64,000 bases of DNA from Aphrocallistes beatrix (GCA_963281255.1 OY725498.1:2418001-2482000), one strand, 5' to 3'; shown: positions 43,226 to 55,013, counted from the first letter of the stretch. Program-made: numbers and translations. The notes: a model not told the origin generated them from the letters alone.

Positions 43226-43430
43226 AGGGACTGAGAAATGTAACTGCAGCAGGTCCCCCTCTGTCTGCAGGACGCACTCCAGCCGTGCGAAACTCTCCGG
43301 CCAAACCGATCAGATACACAACCAGTCACTTGTCTATAACCCCACACCTTCAACTCCACAAGGGGATTTCTTCTACCAAAATTATTCGCCTCCCCATGGA
43401 GCTTCTCACACCCTCCCAATGGTCAAGTGA
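43226..43430 (+). CDS. Candidate host exon, plus strand
   Basis: The acceptor TTGGAATTACAG precedes 43226. In phase 2 the exon is open to TGA 43428-43430, giving GTEKCNCSRSPSVCR.., then QNYSPPHGASHTLPMVK at the end. It is GC-rich in an AT-rich setting and rich in S, P, T and Q, like a disordered tail. A second frame is also open to 43434. No family is recognised. Confidence 0.3.
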
Positions 43431-43477
43431 TTAATTACTTTTGATGGAAGTTTATTGCCTAATAACAATTGGAGAGA

Positions 43478-43562
43478 CCAGTCCACCCCCTAGAGAAACC
43501 AGTTCACCCTCTAGAGAAACCAGTCCACCCCCTAGAGACACCACTATACCACCTAGAAAATA
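43478..43562 (+). repeat. Short minisatellite coding ETSPPPR-like repeats
   Basis: Four units of GAGACCAGTCCACCCCCTA with 21-24 bp spacing are seen. The period is a multiple of three, so a frame (43441-43656) stays open and reads ETSPPPR repeats. A threonine/serine/proline-rich tandem is typical of a secreted or mucin-like linker, but no start or splice chain supports it. Confidence 0.5.
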
Positions 43563-43659
43563 CTGTCCAACTCAGTTGAGAGAAATATTTTCTTATCCAG
43601 ATGTATATTCTCAAACTCTACAGATAGTGAAATCACATCTCTACCTACACCAATAATAT

Positions 43660-43939
43660 CATACGTCACCGTAGAGAAGTTGAAAATATCCTTTCAGCTC
43701 ACAAATTCCGCTGAAAAACTCAATGTGTTAACTTCTCTATCTGTTTGCTTCTGGCCTGCCTGATAATATTTCTGGGCCTCCTGCTAACTTTATTATTCAT
43801 TATATTTAGGAAGTTTGCATATTTATATTTTATATATTTTTCTATGAATGCTTTTAAATTTCGTTTGCAAAACATAAATAAATGCTCAAAGATACCCCAA
43901 TTCTACTCTTGTGGTTGTGTTTTCATAGATGTCATTAAC
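43660..43939. other. No gene established; one hydrophobic stretch
   Basis: The plus frame over 43745-43815 reads LLACLIIFLGLLLTLLFIIF, a good transmembrane helix, ending in a possible acceptor-like ATTTAG. Without a supported exon structure I leave it as an observation. Confidence 0.3.
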
Positions 43940-44053
43940 CTGCCCTGGCCCACCTCTCCCAGGACCGCACGCAGCGTCTGCAGTAGGGAGGAGTCGAACA
44001 GGTCGTCTGCGTTGGAGAACATGTAGAAATCTTCTCTTGGTCGGAGAGACGAT
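43940..44053 (-). CDS. Candidate host exon, minus strand
   Basis: The acceptor TTGCAACTTCAG and donor GGGCAG|GTTAAT bound 114 bases that enter and leave in phase 2. The translation contains EDFYMFSNADDLFD, then SSLLQTLRAVLGEVGQG, with a natural spread of residues and amphipathic character. GC content is far above the flanks, the best single sign of host coding in this part. The gene is not recognised. An upstream piece reading YLHPDWLVNGS (about 44090-44125) ends at AGCA|GTAAGC but in a phase that does not fit this exon. Confidence 0.4.
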
Positions 44054-44391
44054 CTGAAGTTGCAATGAAGGAGGTAGCTAGAGTTACGAGCTTACTGCTA
44101 CTGCCATTCACAAGCCAGTCAGGATGCAAGTAAAAGCTGTTGTAGTTAGATGGTAAGGGATGCAGAATTAGGTTCAGAGATCGCTATAAATCTCTCTTAC
44201 CAATGAAAAAACATGTAAATATATAATATAAGGCCAGAACAAATATACAATATTCCAAATATTTTCTTAGCCTCATCACTAATTTTAATTAGTATACTTC
44301 TCATGGATCAAGACAGTGCATATCCTCGGTTATCCGAACACTTTGGTTCCTTGGAAAGTTAAAAAGCGTTTGGATATCTGAATTCAATTTA
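44054..44391. other. No further gene established
   Basis: Apart from the minus-strand exon-like piece at 44090-44125, nothing is seen. Confidence 0.3.
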
Positions 44392-44450
44392 CCGTCTTTC
44401 CCTGAATAAGCGCTCTTTTTCAGGGAAAGAGTCTATTCGGGGAAAGACGG
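44392..44450. mobile_element. 59-bp TA-flanked MITE
   Basis: CCGTCTTTCCCTGAATAAGC at the left and its partial complement ending GGAAAGACGG at the right, flanked by TA (44390-44391, 44451-44452). It is related to 128-242. Confidence 0.7.
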
Positions 44451-45605
44451 TATAAGTTGGCAATTTAACTAATAGGCTATCTAAACCTTGGAATGTCAGA
44501 ATTACATCGATTAAACATAAGTACATGCACATGAAATAGTACCACAATAGTTGGGCCGTAAAATCAGACTCGGGGCAAATGCCCCGGATGCCCCCCCATT
44601 TGGACCGCCACTGGGCAGGATGTACATCCTATGTCAATGGGCATTTATTGCAGCTCGAAATACTCTGGCAATGTAATATATTCAATAGTTGATTATATAA
44701 CCATTGAACTGGGTCAGTATATACCGTGATTATGTCTAGTGTATTCGATATTACTACAGACCTGTTATTCATTGTCAATTGGTAAAATTTTCAATATATA
44801 AACGACAATTAAAATAATGTATGCAGGTTTTTGGAACAGGATAGCAGGTTATAGTATCTCCAGCTTTCATAGCTGGGGTTATGTATTGTCACTTACTAAA
44901 CAACTGTTGGTAGTCTGCACTTTGAAATGTTTCAAATTGTCAAACAGACCTTTTGTTTTCTGGGTTTTGTATAACTTATCTTCTTTTTAGTACCTATATG
45001 TGATGCTTCCACAATTTGGATATAACTGTGGATCTTATCAATCCTGACCAAAGAGGAAAATTGGCATGTAATATGTGACTAAAAAATTGAAAATAAGCTA
45101 TAAAATACATCTTTATTCAAAATTATGCACCCGCTTTTTGCATTCTAATTCTGAAAAAAACTAGTTACTAACTACGACTACGATTTAGTAATTCACTTTT
45201 CAAAAGGTGTACCGAAAGGCGATTTCGTTTTAAATGTATTCGCATCCCCTAAAGCATTAGAAAGTTCCTAATCTCGCTCTGTTAAATATTCTTGATCGAC
45301 AACAACTCTTCCTTTTTTTTGTTTCCTCAACATCATCAACTAAATCCAGATTTATAACTTCTTTGTCTAAACTCGTCGGTAAATCAAGTAGCTTCAAAAT
45401 TTACCAATGATTTCGACAATAAACTATTTTCAATTCCTATATCTGTATACATACTTACTCAAGTCTTAATATTATTTCAATAAACACTCGAAAATGACTG
45501 ATTCAGCTCTAACAGAATATCTCCTGCTTTATTTTGTATTGTTTCATTTATATTATCATGTACATTCTCACACATATAACGGCTGCTTTGTTTAGTTAAA
45601 TTCGG
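44451..45605. other. No gene seen
   Basis: AT-rich sequence. A lone hAT-like GC-rich stretch at 44570-44615 (GCCCCGGATGCCCCCCCATT, ending GACCGCCACTG) has no matching second end. Confidence 0.4.
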
Positions 45606-46325
45606 CTACCATATTACAATAACATTCACATTCCACTCATCCCTCTGAGCGAATATTCCTATGTCCAGAAGAAGATCAGTCCGGAACTTGATTGTGGCGG
45701 GAAACAGATGAAAGAGAACCAGCATAATATGTGGCAGGAGAAAGGACCCCGAGACAGCTACACCCTCCACACGAGTCCCAGCCCAGTTGCTACGCATGTG
45801 ACGGAGCTGGAATCTATCAATGATGAGTGTAGAGCTATGCTAGGAGATACACAATCACAGGTTGGGAATTATCTTAGTTATTTCAAAAGCATCTCCTCAC
45901 TTCATTACTGTGTACTTGTAGAATTGACGATTGCTTTTATTAATTACTCATATGAATATTATTTCCTTTCACCACGGCATCTGGTATGTGATCAGCTGTA
46001 GTGCCCAAACTTGATAATTCAAAGTTCATACTAATATCGTCCTCATTGCATCATCCGTGTTATCAGTGTCCGAAAAAATTGTTCTCTTAGTCCAGACACA
46101 TTGGATTTCGCTCAGGGGTGTATGGGATAATATTAGCAATGATGAACCAGCATCAACTGGATATGTTGTTTCTCTATCACTTGATGAAGATTCTATTTCT
46201 AAATCTGGAAGTACAGATTTGAGATCTTCAACAGTATTTATAGAAGGGTGTAATGAAGAAGGAATGCCAAAATCGCGGAGTCTTTTAGGTGAGTCTCTAC
46301 CAATACGACTTTGTATGGACCCCAT
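45606..46325 (-). CDS. Candidate two-exon gene, minus strand (plus strand also exon-like)
   Basis: Minus-strand exon 1 (46325-46032) starts MGSIQSRIGRDSPKRL, a possible myristoylation context, and ends ATA TTA|GTATGA. Exon 2 (45839-45606) follows an acceptor TATCTCCTAG and keeps the frame (phase 0) to a stop. It contains a hydrophobic segment (FLLPHIMLVLFHLFP) that could span a membrane. The predicted length is 175 residues. However, the plus strand has competing exons over the same DNA: 45669-45860 (acceptor TATGTCCAG, donor CACAG|GTTGGG, phase 0 both ends) and 46116-46288 (acceptor TTCGCTCAG, donor TTTTAG|GTGAGT). The plus-strand donor GTGAGT is stronger than GTATGA. Only one strand is likely real, and I cannot decide which. 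Confidence 0.3.
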
Positions 46326-46753
46326 TATTAATGGCTGTATGAAGTGAAGTGTTCTACATATATGTGTCTATCTTCTTCAGACTATCATGATTCTATAGAA
46401 TTGTCATTTGAGTTTCTTCACAATATTGTAAATTTAGGATGATTAATTAATTGTTAATGATATCATTTTATAACAATTTGCATCAGTCCAGTTGATATTA
46501 CACTTTTTTCCCTCTCATGATCAATTGTCCATTGATTGTTTCCCAAACAAGTAAATACATTGAGCTTCTGCTTTACAAGTTATGCATTATAGTATGTATA
46601 TAATTTCGGAATATTTTGAGCAAGAAAACAATCCTGTAATTTATATAAAACTTCGGTCATCTTTGGTTAATTAGTATCATTTTATTTTAGAAAAAAATGA
46701 CAAGACACTAACCCAAATATAATAAAACTAAGTTGGGTGAGGTTTATATAAAC
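46326..46753. other. No gene seen
   Basis: AT-rich sequence without recognised repeats. Confidence 0.4.
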
Positions 46754-46761
46754 GGTTCTAC

Positions 46762-46960
46762 CAGTGTTGCCATTGGAATGGGAATCCCCATTGGGATCCC
46801 CATACCCATGATATGGGAATGGGAATGATTTTTTTCCCCCGTGGGGATCCCCATAGAATTCCTATGGGGATTCCCACAGGGTCATATGGGGATTCCCACA
46901 GGATTCCTATGGGAATGGGATGGGAATGGGAATTGAAATTTCATTCCCACGGCAACCCTG
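46762..46960. mobile_element. hAT MITE, 199 bp
   Basis: The ends are CAGTGTTGCC and complement of CAGGGTTGCC. The 8-bp duplication GGTTCTAC lies at 46754-46761 and 46961-46968. The interior is dense in GGGAAT/ATTCCC blocks, forming many short hairpins. The right duplication overlaps the first base of the neighbouring mariner, so the MITE arrived after it. Confidence 0.9.
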
Positions 46961-46967
46961 GGTTCTA

Positions 46968-48257
46968 CACGTGCGTTCAATAAGTAGTCGTTATTACGAT
47001 ATATCTTGGTTGTTCCATTTGATTCAGAATTGGGTTAGCATATCTAACGTAACCTTACCGATGCTCTTTCAAATGATACTTCATGATACGATTCTGAGCT
47101 TTGATTTTATACTGTGGCTATTCTTAGTTTGGCATTTTTAAATACTGGCATTTATTATGGCTTCCGAGAGTGCAGATTTCAAAATTGAGCAGCGAGCTTA
47201 TGTAAATATTCGAAAACTGCTCCAAGTTTCTTCAACCAACACATCCGCAACGATTTGATTGAGGTTTATAATGATAGAACTCTTCCGTATTCTACGATAG
47301 TTGAGTGGATCCGACGTTTTCGTGAGGGAAGAGAGTCGATAGAGGATAAGCCCAGAGTAGGGAGGCCGATTTCCGGCGCCAGTGACAAATTTGTCCTCGA
47401 GACTGAAGAAGATTTCATATTTCATTGGTGGAGATAGCTAATGCTGTTGGGATTTCAACAGGAATCGCTCATACCATTGTGCATGACAATTTGCAATTTA
47501 GCGAAAATCTGCGCTCGGTGGGTCCCGCATGCACTAACACAGGCCCAGAAAACTAAGAGGGTTCAATGTGCTCAAAAGTTTCTTTCTGACTTCGATAGGA
47601 CCGACTCCAGGAGTCTATTCGATATCGTGACTAGTGATGAGACTTGGGTGCGTTATAGCAAGCCTTTTTCAAAGGAAGCTAACAAAGTATGGATAGCTAA
47701 AGGCCAGGACCCACCAATGATCTCTCGACATGACTTCCGGAACTCCAGGGTTATGTACTGTATTTTTTTTTTCTTATGGTCCAGTGTGCCAGATTTGTGT
47801 CCCCAATAATACCACTATTACTGGATCATTTTACATGAATGAGTGCCTATCTGAAGTTCAGAAATTCTACCACAATCGATGGCCAAGGACTGGGACTCGA
47901 GGATTGAGATTATTGCATGATAATGCCCGATCCCACAAGATCAAACTGGTAAGGGAAAAGTTGGAAAGTCTGAGAGCTAGATCATCATCCCTATTCACCA
48001 GAAATCGCTCCATGCGACTTTTGGCTCTTCCCTAAGCTGAAAAACACCTGTCAGGGAGGGAATTCGAAAGTCGGGCTCACTTCGGATCGGCGATTATTCA
48101 CTATATGAAAGGTATCCCGCGAGACTTTTTATGGATTGGATTAAGAGGCTAAAACTAGATTTACAGCATCAAGAAGAGTATTTCGAGAAATAGCAGCATT
48201 GATATTAATTATATTGGGGAAAATATACTATGATAACGACTACTTATTGAATGCCCG
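46968..48257 (+). mobile_element. mariner element, 1.29 kb
   Basis: The left end CACGTGCGTTCAATAAGTAG and the complement of the right end (CGGGCATTCAATAAGTAG) are inverted copies, and TA flanks both (46966-46967, 48258-48259). Length and encoded protein fit mariner. Confidence 0.88.
47157..48193 (+). pseudogene. mariner transposase (DD34D type), several frameshifts
   Basis: It starts MASESADFKIEQRAYV at ATG 47157. The first helix-turn-helix continues in another frame (WIRRFREGRESIEDKPRVGR), then a second one (VEIANAVGISTGIAHTIVHD), then RWVPHALT. Catalytic residues are D in TSDETW, D in LLHDNARSH and, in a further frame, D in APCDFWLFPKLK, the mariner DD..D triad. At least four frame changes and a T-run (47761-47776) disrupt it. 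The end is about TAG 48191-48193. Confidence 0.85.
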
Positions 48258-48343
48258 TAGTAATTACAGCCGAAACCGTTTTTAGTGCAGCTCATATAGG
48301 GAGATGCCCTTATGGCATGGAAGTAGTATCTCCTCCGTCCGGA

Positions 48344-48410
48344 TGTATGTCTGTCTGTCTGTCTGTCTGTCTGTCCGTACGCGCGTATGTCAGTCCGTAC
48401 GCGCGCAACT
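48344..48410 (+). repeat. (GTCT)n with alternating CG-rich repeat
   Basis: TCTGTCTGTCTGTCTGTC is followed by two copies of CCGTACGCGCG separated by TATGTCAGT. It is part of a dispersed repeat that begins near 48258 with no gene. Confidence 0.8.
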
Positions 48411-48499
48411 GCGAAATCTTACAGTCCGAATTTACCAAATTTCGCACGTAGGATCTCTTTATGGTGTAGATGTGCACCGTCATTTTTTCGCAAAATCTC

Positions 48500-49032
48500 A
48501 TCACTTCCGGTTTTTAAGAGTATATATTCATATTTTAACACCTCTACTGCAAAGCTTTGTTTAAAGATATAAGTAAGATCTCAACGACTAATATAGGGGA
48601 TTTCACCACGTAGTAGGGATTTCTGCTTTAAAATAATAACATGAATATTTTATGAGTTATTAACATATTGATATATACATATTTTCACACCTTTTAAAAA
48701 ACTTTTTGAGCTAAAAGCTAGTTCTCAACGGCTATTATAGGATATTTTAATACGTAGATTCCGATTCTAACAATTTGAAAGTAATAATATTCATATTTTA
48801 TGAGTTTCTAACATGTGTATATATACATATTGTCACACCTTTCGAAAAAAATCTTATTTTGTGTTAAAAGCGAGTTCTTAACGGCTAATATAAGATATTT
48901 TAATACGTAGATTCCGATTTTAACACTTTGAAAGTAATAATATGAATTTTTATGAGTTTCTAATAAATGTGTATATGTACACATATTTTCACACCTTTTG
49001 GAAAAAAACTTATTTTGAGCTTAAAGCTAGCT
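48500..49032 (+). repeat. About 145-155-bp tandem repeat, three units plus partial
   Basis: Recurring landmarks are CTCAACGGCTATTATAGGAT, ATACGTAGATTCCGATT and CATATT.TCACACCTTTT. Units start near 48576, 48724 and 48876. The first is the most diverged. Confidence 0.8.
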
Positions 49033-50250
49033 CTCAATGGAAAATAAAAAGTAGTAAGTAAATATTTTTGATGGTGAGCAAAAAAAGTAGCAAGTAAATT
49101 TCCCGGATACCCTGATGAAACGGACATGGTTAAATAAAGAAAATTCTGATTCTGAAATGCTCAAATATTTCTGGAAAACGCTCGATGAAGACTCGTTTCG
49201 GTTTTATATTACACGATCAATAATTTCTTCTCCTCACGCCAACCAAATGCCGGGAAAAAAATAAGTAGCAAGTAAAAAAGGTAGTGAGTGAATAAAACTA
49301 AATCTAAATTGGAGGAAAAAATAAAGTAGCAAGTAAAAGGTTGGCAAAAAAAATCCGTACAACCTTTTTTTTCCAGTTCTGGGATCCCTGATCCGATATT
49401 TATAATACATGTTCCTTCGAGTCACTTCCTGGAGCTGCACTATTGGTCTGTCGACCGACATTTTCTTTTCTTACTACGTATTTCTTTACAAGTTCAAACA
49501 GTGAAGAAAAAAGGCTGGACATTGATAAATTTAGATTTTTTATACCATAATAGTAAGAAATTGTAAGAAAAAAAATAAGAAATCCAGTTTAAGGAAAAGT
49601 TGGTTTTGATTCTATTAGCAAGATTCGCTTTTTAACAAGGTAATAACAGTTCCTAATCTTGATTAAATGTTTAACAACAAGTTTTCACTTTGAAATAAAA
49701 AATCGAGAAAAACTGCCTTGCTATTTAATAGATAAACCCCATTGTGCTTTATAATAATTGATCTAATAAGAATTTAGACATTTACGTATGGTTAATAGTA
49801 CCCATCTTAAGTGAACACTCTGTCAGACTCTTCTGAAGGTTCGAATCAATTTACGATCCCACTTATTTAAGGTTTGATGTGTCACAGCTTCTCGAATGAT
49901 TTGAGGGATTAGATCAGTCGACTTTCGATACTTTCTCCAGTACAAGCAAGCAGTGTGAAGAGCTTAAATACGGTCAGGTATTTGTTTGACGATATCATCT
50001 GTTTGGTCCACATCTCAAATCATTTGGCGTAAATTCAGCTTTATTGGAAACGCTGGAATAAGATTGGCTAATCTACGTATAATTCGGGTAGTTCCTATGA
50101 TATCCTCTGAATCAATAATTTCTACCTCTTCAGAATTATATTCTAAGTTATCCATCAAAATAATTAAAGTGAAGATATTGTTGTCATTTGTTGAAGTTTA
50201 GAATTTATATTCTACTTGTGTTTCTCAATCTTAACATTTTCGCATACCGT
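49033..50250. other. No gene seen; repeated AGTAGCAAGTAAA
   Basis: Between 49048 and 49340 the motif AGTAGCAAGTAAA (or close) occurs five times at uneven spacing. After that the sequence is AT-rich without recognised features. Confidence 0.5.
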
Positions 50251-50258
50251 CCACTTAA

Positions 50259-51832
50259 GGTTGGCCTTTCCTATAATAGCTAACTTTTGACTTTTTCAAC
50301 CGAATCATTTAATTTTTTCAGTGCAGATTTGAATCGCAGAGTTATCTGGAAAACTGCATTAATAATTGAAATATTGCAACAGATAAAAACTTTTTTCAAA
50401 AAATTTAGTCATTTTACAAGAAAGAAATCGGACACAATATGCTTATAATCCTTTAGAAACTTTTCAAATTCATTCATAAATCGATGATCTAACTAATAAA
50501 CAGACAGATTTTTGAAATTTTGAAAATTGTTAAAAATTCACACCAAAACACCCGAGGAATTATATTTTTAGTAATTTTGACACTATTTTTATCATAATTC
50601 TCTTTTTATTCCTAATATCAAAAATATGTCTGTTCATTATGTTCTCCTCTGCGAGATTTATCAAAAACCGTTAAGTTTTCGTTCCTATGATAAATTTACA
50701 AAAAGTTATCACCTTTATAATTACTAAAAAAAGTCTCAGAAAATAGGATTTTTAAAAAATTTATATAAGTCCCTCAATTTCCATTAGTTTTAACTGCTTT
50801 GGAATATTAAATAACAAGCAACTATCCTTATTCGACAACTTATAGCAGTGCTTAACTTCAAAATATGGTACATCAAATTTTTCACCATCAAAAGTGTGAA
50901 AAACTGGTTTTTGATGACTGGCCACCCAGAAATAACCACATTCGATAGTATCCGCCGGAATCCCAGGGGCCTTATTCACTAAGAAAACTTAAGATTTGCT
51001 TAACTTTTGAATCTTCAAAATTAGAAGAGATTTTTAAAGAATTCAAATAGATTGCATACTCTATTAATTTTAAGTGGTACAATTGAAATGCTTGACAAAT
51101 TTTGACTCATTTGTTAAACTTTTCAGAAAGTTACGTAATATTTTAAGTTAAGTATGACATCACGAATATTTCGAGAGTGACTTGGAATATTTCCAGTATT
51201 TAGGTAGTTTATATTTCTATTGGTATCATTGAACATCTATTTACCCAAATCGTAATGCAACTCTTCAAAATTTCCCCTATATAAAGTTATATAAAGTTAA
51301 GCAAATCTTAAGTTTTCTTAGTGAATAAGGCCCCTGATCAATAACTTCTTTGGACCATGTCAGATCACCATTTTAGTGCTAAATTCGTGCTCAGCACTAA
51401 GTTTCTAGCAATTTGATATATATATATTGACCATATTTGGAGAATTTTTTGGATGTCCATGCATAGCAACGGCCAGGAATTTTTTCACATTCCTGGCCGT
51501 TGCTAGGAACCCGAAGCCAAAGAATTTCTCCAAAAGTGTCCAATATATATATCAAATTGTTGGAAATTTTGTGCTGAGGACGAATTTAGCATTAAAATGA
51601 TGATCTGACATGGTTCAAAGATGTTATCGATATGAGACAATACGGTTCAAAAATTTGTCCTTTTTTCGGCGACACCAGGTGGTACAAGTGGCTCTAAGTG
51701 GCGAAATATTAGCATTGAAATTCTAAAAATCGAAATTAATGTTTAGAACCCCTTTAGGGATCTAAAAATGATTAATAAGGTTTTTTGCAAAATTTTTGAT
51801 AAAAAATAAAATGCCCATTGGAACGGCCAACC
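50259..51832 (-). mobile_element. Complete family B element with an internal insert, 1.57 kb
   Basis: TTAA flanks it (50255-50258, 51833-51836). The right end has one mismatch (GGAACGGCCAACC). A 369-bp element (50966-51334) is inserted beside the central hairpin (about 51340-51620). Without it, the length is the usual 1.2 kb. Confidence 0.88.
50966..51334. mobile_element. MITE with GGGGCCTTATTCACTAAGAA ends, 369 bp
   Basis: The ends are long inverted repeats (over 40 bp with TTAAGATTTGCTTAA). Uninterrupted B copies show the empty site, but no clear target duplication is seen. The family is not recognised. 61525-61615 has a TTAAGTTTTGCTTAAG-rich stretch of related style. Confidence 0.75.
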
Positions 51833-51940
51833 TTAAGTCGTTCAATTTTTTACAGCTCCCCTTACTCGTAATACTGACTTAACACACCATAACAAAATTT
51901 AGTCCGCACATGTATTACCTTATTTATGTATCAATTCTAA

Positions 51941-52069
51941 AGCCCACCATACACGATGCAACAAAGTTGCATGCTACTTTGTTGCATCGTGTATGTTGAC
52001 TTGTTGCATGCAACAAAGTTGTATGCAATAGTTGCATGAAACAAAGTTGCATCGTGTATGGCGGACTTT
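51941..52069. mobile_element. MITE of GCATACACGATGCAAC type, about 129 bp
   Basis: Inverted ends AGCCCACCATACACGATGCA and complement of AGTCCGCCATACACGATGCA, with several GTTGCAT repeats inside. The flanks TAA and TTAA would fit a 3-bp target, but this is ambiguous. Confidence 0.65.
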
Positions 52070-52827
52070 TAACTGTATATAGGGACCAAAACCAAAAAGT
52101 TACAAGTATTTATTATTAATTCTAATGTTTCTGATTAATGGGATTCCTGTGAAAAGAGAGAATGTTGTATGAAGGTTGTGACATGAATATAATTATATAC
52201 GTAGTTATTAATAAGTTACCCACGAAATATTACTTATTCTTACTGAAAAAGCGACTAATGGGTAAAAATCCCACGTGGGTTAAAATCTCATGCAACAGTC
52301 CCATGTAGCAATTATTCAGAATGTAACTTTATTCAAAATTTTGCGGCGCGCAAATTCCTACTTGGCTCGAAGCACTAAATATCAAATGAATCATAGTCTA
52401 GATAACCGATAAATGACAGGGCACGCCCCTCTAGATTTTCGTGATTTTTAGTTCTTACATCTATTTAATTTTATTTTATATTCCAGGCTTTGATTGGCTA
52501 CTAAAGCGCATACTTCACACTTGTCCAGCCAGACAATCTTAGAAGATCTAATCTGAAGATTTCATTATCGAATAATTAGCTAGACAAAAAAACACGTAAT
52601 TCTTCAAAAATGGTACAAATCCACGAAAAATCAATCAGAATCAGAGGTGTTATCAAATTTGTTTTATAGATGAGTTATTTAAGTGGCTAACGAGTGATGA
52701 ATAGTTCAATGTTTGTAGTTTTTGAACACTAATGTCCGTCTGACCTCAAACTGTTTCACACACCATTATAGATGTAGTTTAATTACACACACACGATTTA
52801 TTGCTAAGATTATTCAACTTAGCAATA
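52070..52827. other. No gene seen
   Basis: AT-rich sequence. It may include the promoter of the candidate gene at 52828, though no core element is convincing. Confidence 0.3.
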
Positions 52828-55013
52828 ATGGAAAATCACAGGAAAGAAATCATCCTTCTCCTCAGAAATACGATTGCTACTCTAATTCGGCTCTCTGAGG
52901 AGCTAACTCAGATATTTTCAAGGTTAGTTAATTTCCATGCCTTGGTAGAATTAAGCGAGAATAACTCTCTCATTTGTGGGGACACAAGCTGCCTAGGAAC
53001 TCTAGCCTCAATCCTGTCTCCTTTAAAGCATTTAAAGACACTAGACCTTTATTTCACCAATTCTTTACCCATTATTCGGTCAAAAATGTGGATACTTCAT
53101 CCGATTTCTTAAAATACATTCTGGAAGACAGAGCTACTTCCGAGTAAGTTTCCTTAATTCATTTTATTTTGAAATAAAAATCAATGCTAATATTGGTCCA
53201 GATGTAGCAAATGGTATCCTAATTCGATAGAAAGGTGATCTACTATGGATCTGGCCTATTTCGGAAAGAAAAGTGTCTACGATTAAGATCTAAGCGAAAT
53301 TTTGACTCCAATAAATCGAAACATTTGTTTACACCTTTTCTATACAATATATAGTGCACTACTTGTAAGTATATAGCTTTACCACATGATAGAAACTATT
53401 GTGAAATCATTGTAGTGTACCTGCGATGGAAAAGTTATGTGTATATTTTCACACTTTTATATACATAGTATCATATACATATGATGAATTTTGAAAATAT
53501 AGTAGAGACTAGCTTCAACTGATTGACAAATAGGATTTAGGGGTGTAGATCTTGAATGTCGTATTTTGAACCTTTTATACTTGCATGGAGAGCAGGAAAG
53601 TTATTTAATAGCCTCTCTTTTAAACCTGTCGTATATATTCGTTCTGGAACATATTTAAAAAAGTAATATTTATTCTTTTGAACGGAAATTTGATTCGGAA
53701 TAGGTAATAGTTGATTCTCTCTGCCATGGGAGCATATGACACTAATCTTTGTAAAGCCTGAAATCAAGGGGACTGGTTTGTTTTATTATTTCTTTATATA
53801 CTACCAAATATTCGAAAATTTCTTTCCCGCCAAAAGGGCGCTCAAATTATTTACTATCTGACAGCGACATCTTCACTTCGACCATTTATCGAATCACTCG
53901 TGTGGTATCATTAACTGAAAAGTCTCTTCTATCTGATATATCAATTTTAATCTGGTGGTAGATGGGGCTAAACATTCCGGCTACTATTCTACGATATAGA
54001 TATATTGTACTATAAATTTCTTTACTAGCAAATTTTACTTCTTTTTTAAATTTTCTAGTCTATAAGGGGTTAATCTTGCAATCAGCGGTGTTTCGCCAAA
54101 AATAGAAGTGGGGGGCGCTTCCTTCCCGTAAAAAAGTTATATGTTTTTTCCGTGAAACTTTAATCCCCTGATGGTGTGGAAATGGTGATAATAAGAAAGA
54201 GAAAAAGAATATGGTTAGTTTAAAATGGCAACAATTGATTTGAATTTGTTATGCTACGTAATACATTCTAAGGCTAAAATTAAAATGGTAGTCACCATGA
54301 GGTAAGGAGCGCACCCCCAAGCGAAAAAAGTGGGGGGGCAGCCCCCCCCCAAAAAAACATCACTGCTTGCAATGTAAGTACCTTGCAAATTATGTTTATA
54401 CTGAAAACCATGTAATTACTTGTGAAACAATGTAACGAAAAAGTAAATTGTTAGAGTTCTTTTAATGGATCTTATATATATATTTGTTTTTTCTAGTCAT
54501 CCGGAACGCCTGTTATTTGATGAGTGAGTTTATTTATCCTCTAAATAAAGAATAAATATCAGTATGCATACCGATAATGCAGCTCTAAACGTGCAGGACT
54601 CACTAGAGGGATACAAAACACCATTAATATTTTGACAATTGAGAAATATTAATTTTAGAGCCTTCTAAGTATGGATCCTGAAATTTACACAGAATGAAGT
54701 GCATTATTATATGAACTGTTGATATATCATTTCTATCATAAAATTTGGATCACATGGGCGCCGTACACCGTCCATCCTGAAAAGGCAGCTCCTATAATCT
54801 GAAATTCTTTGAAAAACCAAAAGTTTTAACTATTTATTAAAACTATTAGAAACGAGAGTGTACGGTTGATAGAAATTTATTTGCTTGCTATTCCGTATTA
54901 AATATTTATTTTTTATCTAGAATCAAATTCTTTAATTTGGGGAGGGATGCGGCAGCGGCAGAGGTGGCAGAGGTGGCAGAGGCGGCAGAGGGGAGGAGGA
55001 GTAGGGGAAAGAT
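52828..55013 (+). CDS. Candidate multi-exon host gene; all introns phase 2
   Basis: Exon 1 is 52828-52922 (ATG in AATAATGG, donor AG|GTTAGT), exon 2 is 53006-53143 (acceptor ACTCTAG, donor GA|GTAAGT), exon 3 is 54497-54523 (acceptor TTTTTCTAG, donor GA|GTGAGT) and exon 4 is 54921-55013 (acceptor TTTTATCTAG, donor AT|GTGAGT). The joined frame stays open. Exons 2-4 are 138, 27 and 93 bases, all multiples of three with phase 2 on both sides. The product begins MENHRKEIILLLRN, has FLKYILEDRATS near the end of exon 2, and in exon 4 an Ala/Glu/Arg-rich stretch (AAAAEVAEVAEAAEGRRSRGK). No family is recognised. The next exon would lie beyond 55013, where a Mutator-like pseudogene sits in the putative intron on the other strand. 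A hAT MITE (54083-54365) lies in intron 2. The real extent is unknown. Confidence 0.42.
54083..54365. mobile_element. hAT MITE, 283 bp
   Basis: The left end is CAGCGGTGTTTCGCC and the right is the complement of CAGTGATGTTTTTTTGG. The 8-bp duplication CTTGCAAT is at 54075-54082 and 54366-54373. It lies in an intron of the candidate gene at 52828-55013. Confidence 0.88.

Noticed and set aside
44570-44615. hAT MITE end
   Set aside because: One hAT-like GC-rich end is visible but no second end or target duplication was found.
54921-55013. RGG-box protein exon
   Set aside because: The RGG reading (GSGRGGRGGRGG) is in a different frame from the one that joins the upstream exons, and it meets a stop before the donor site. 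It is mentioned only as a finding.
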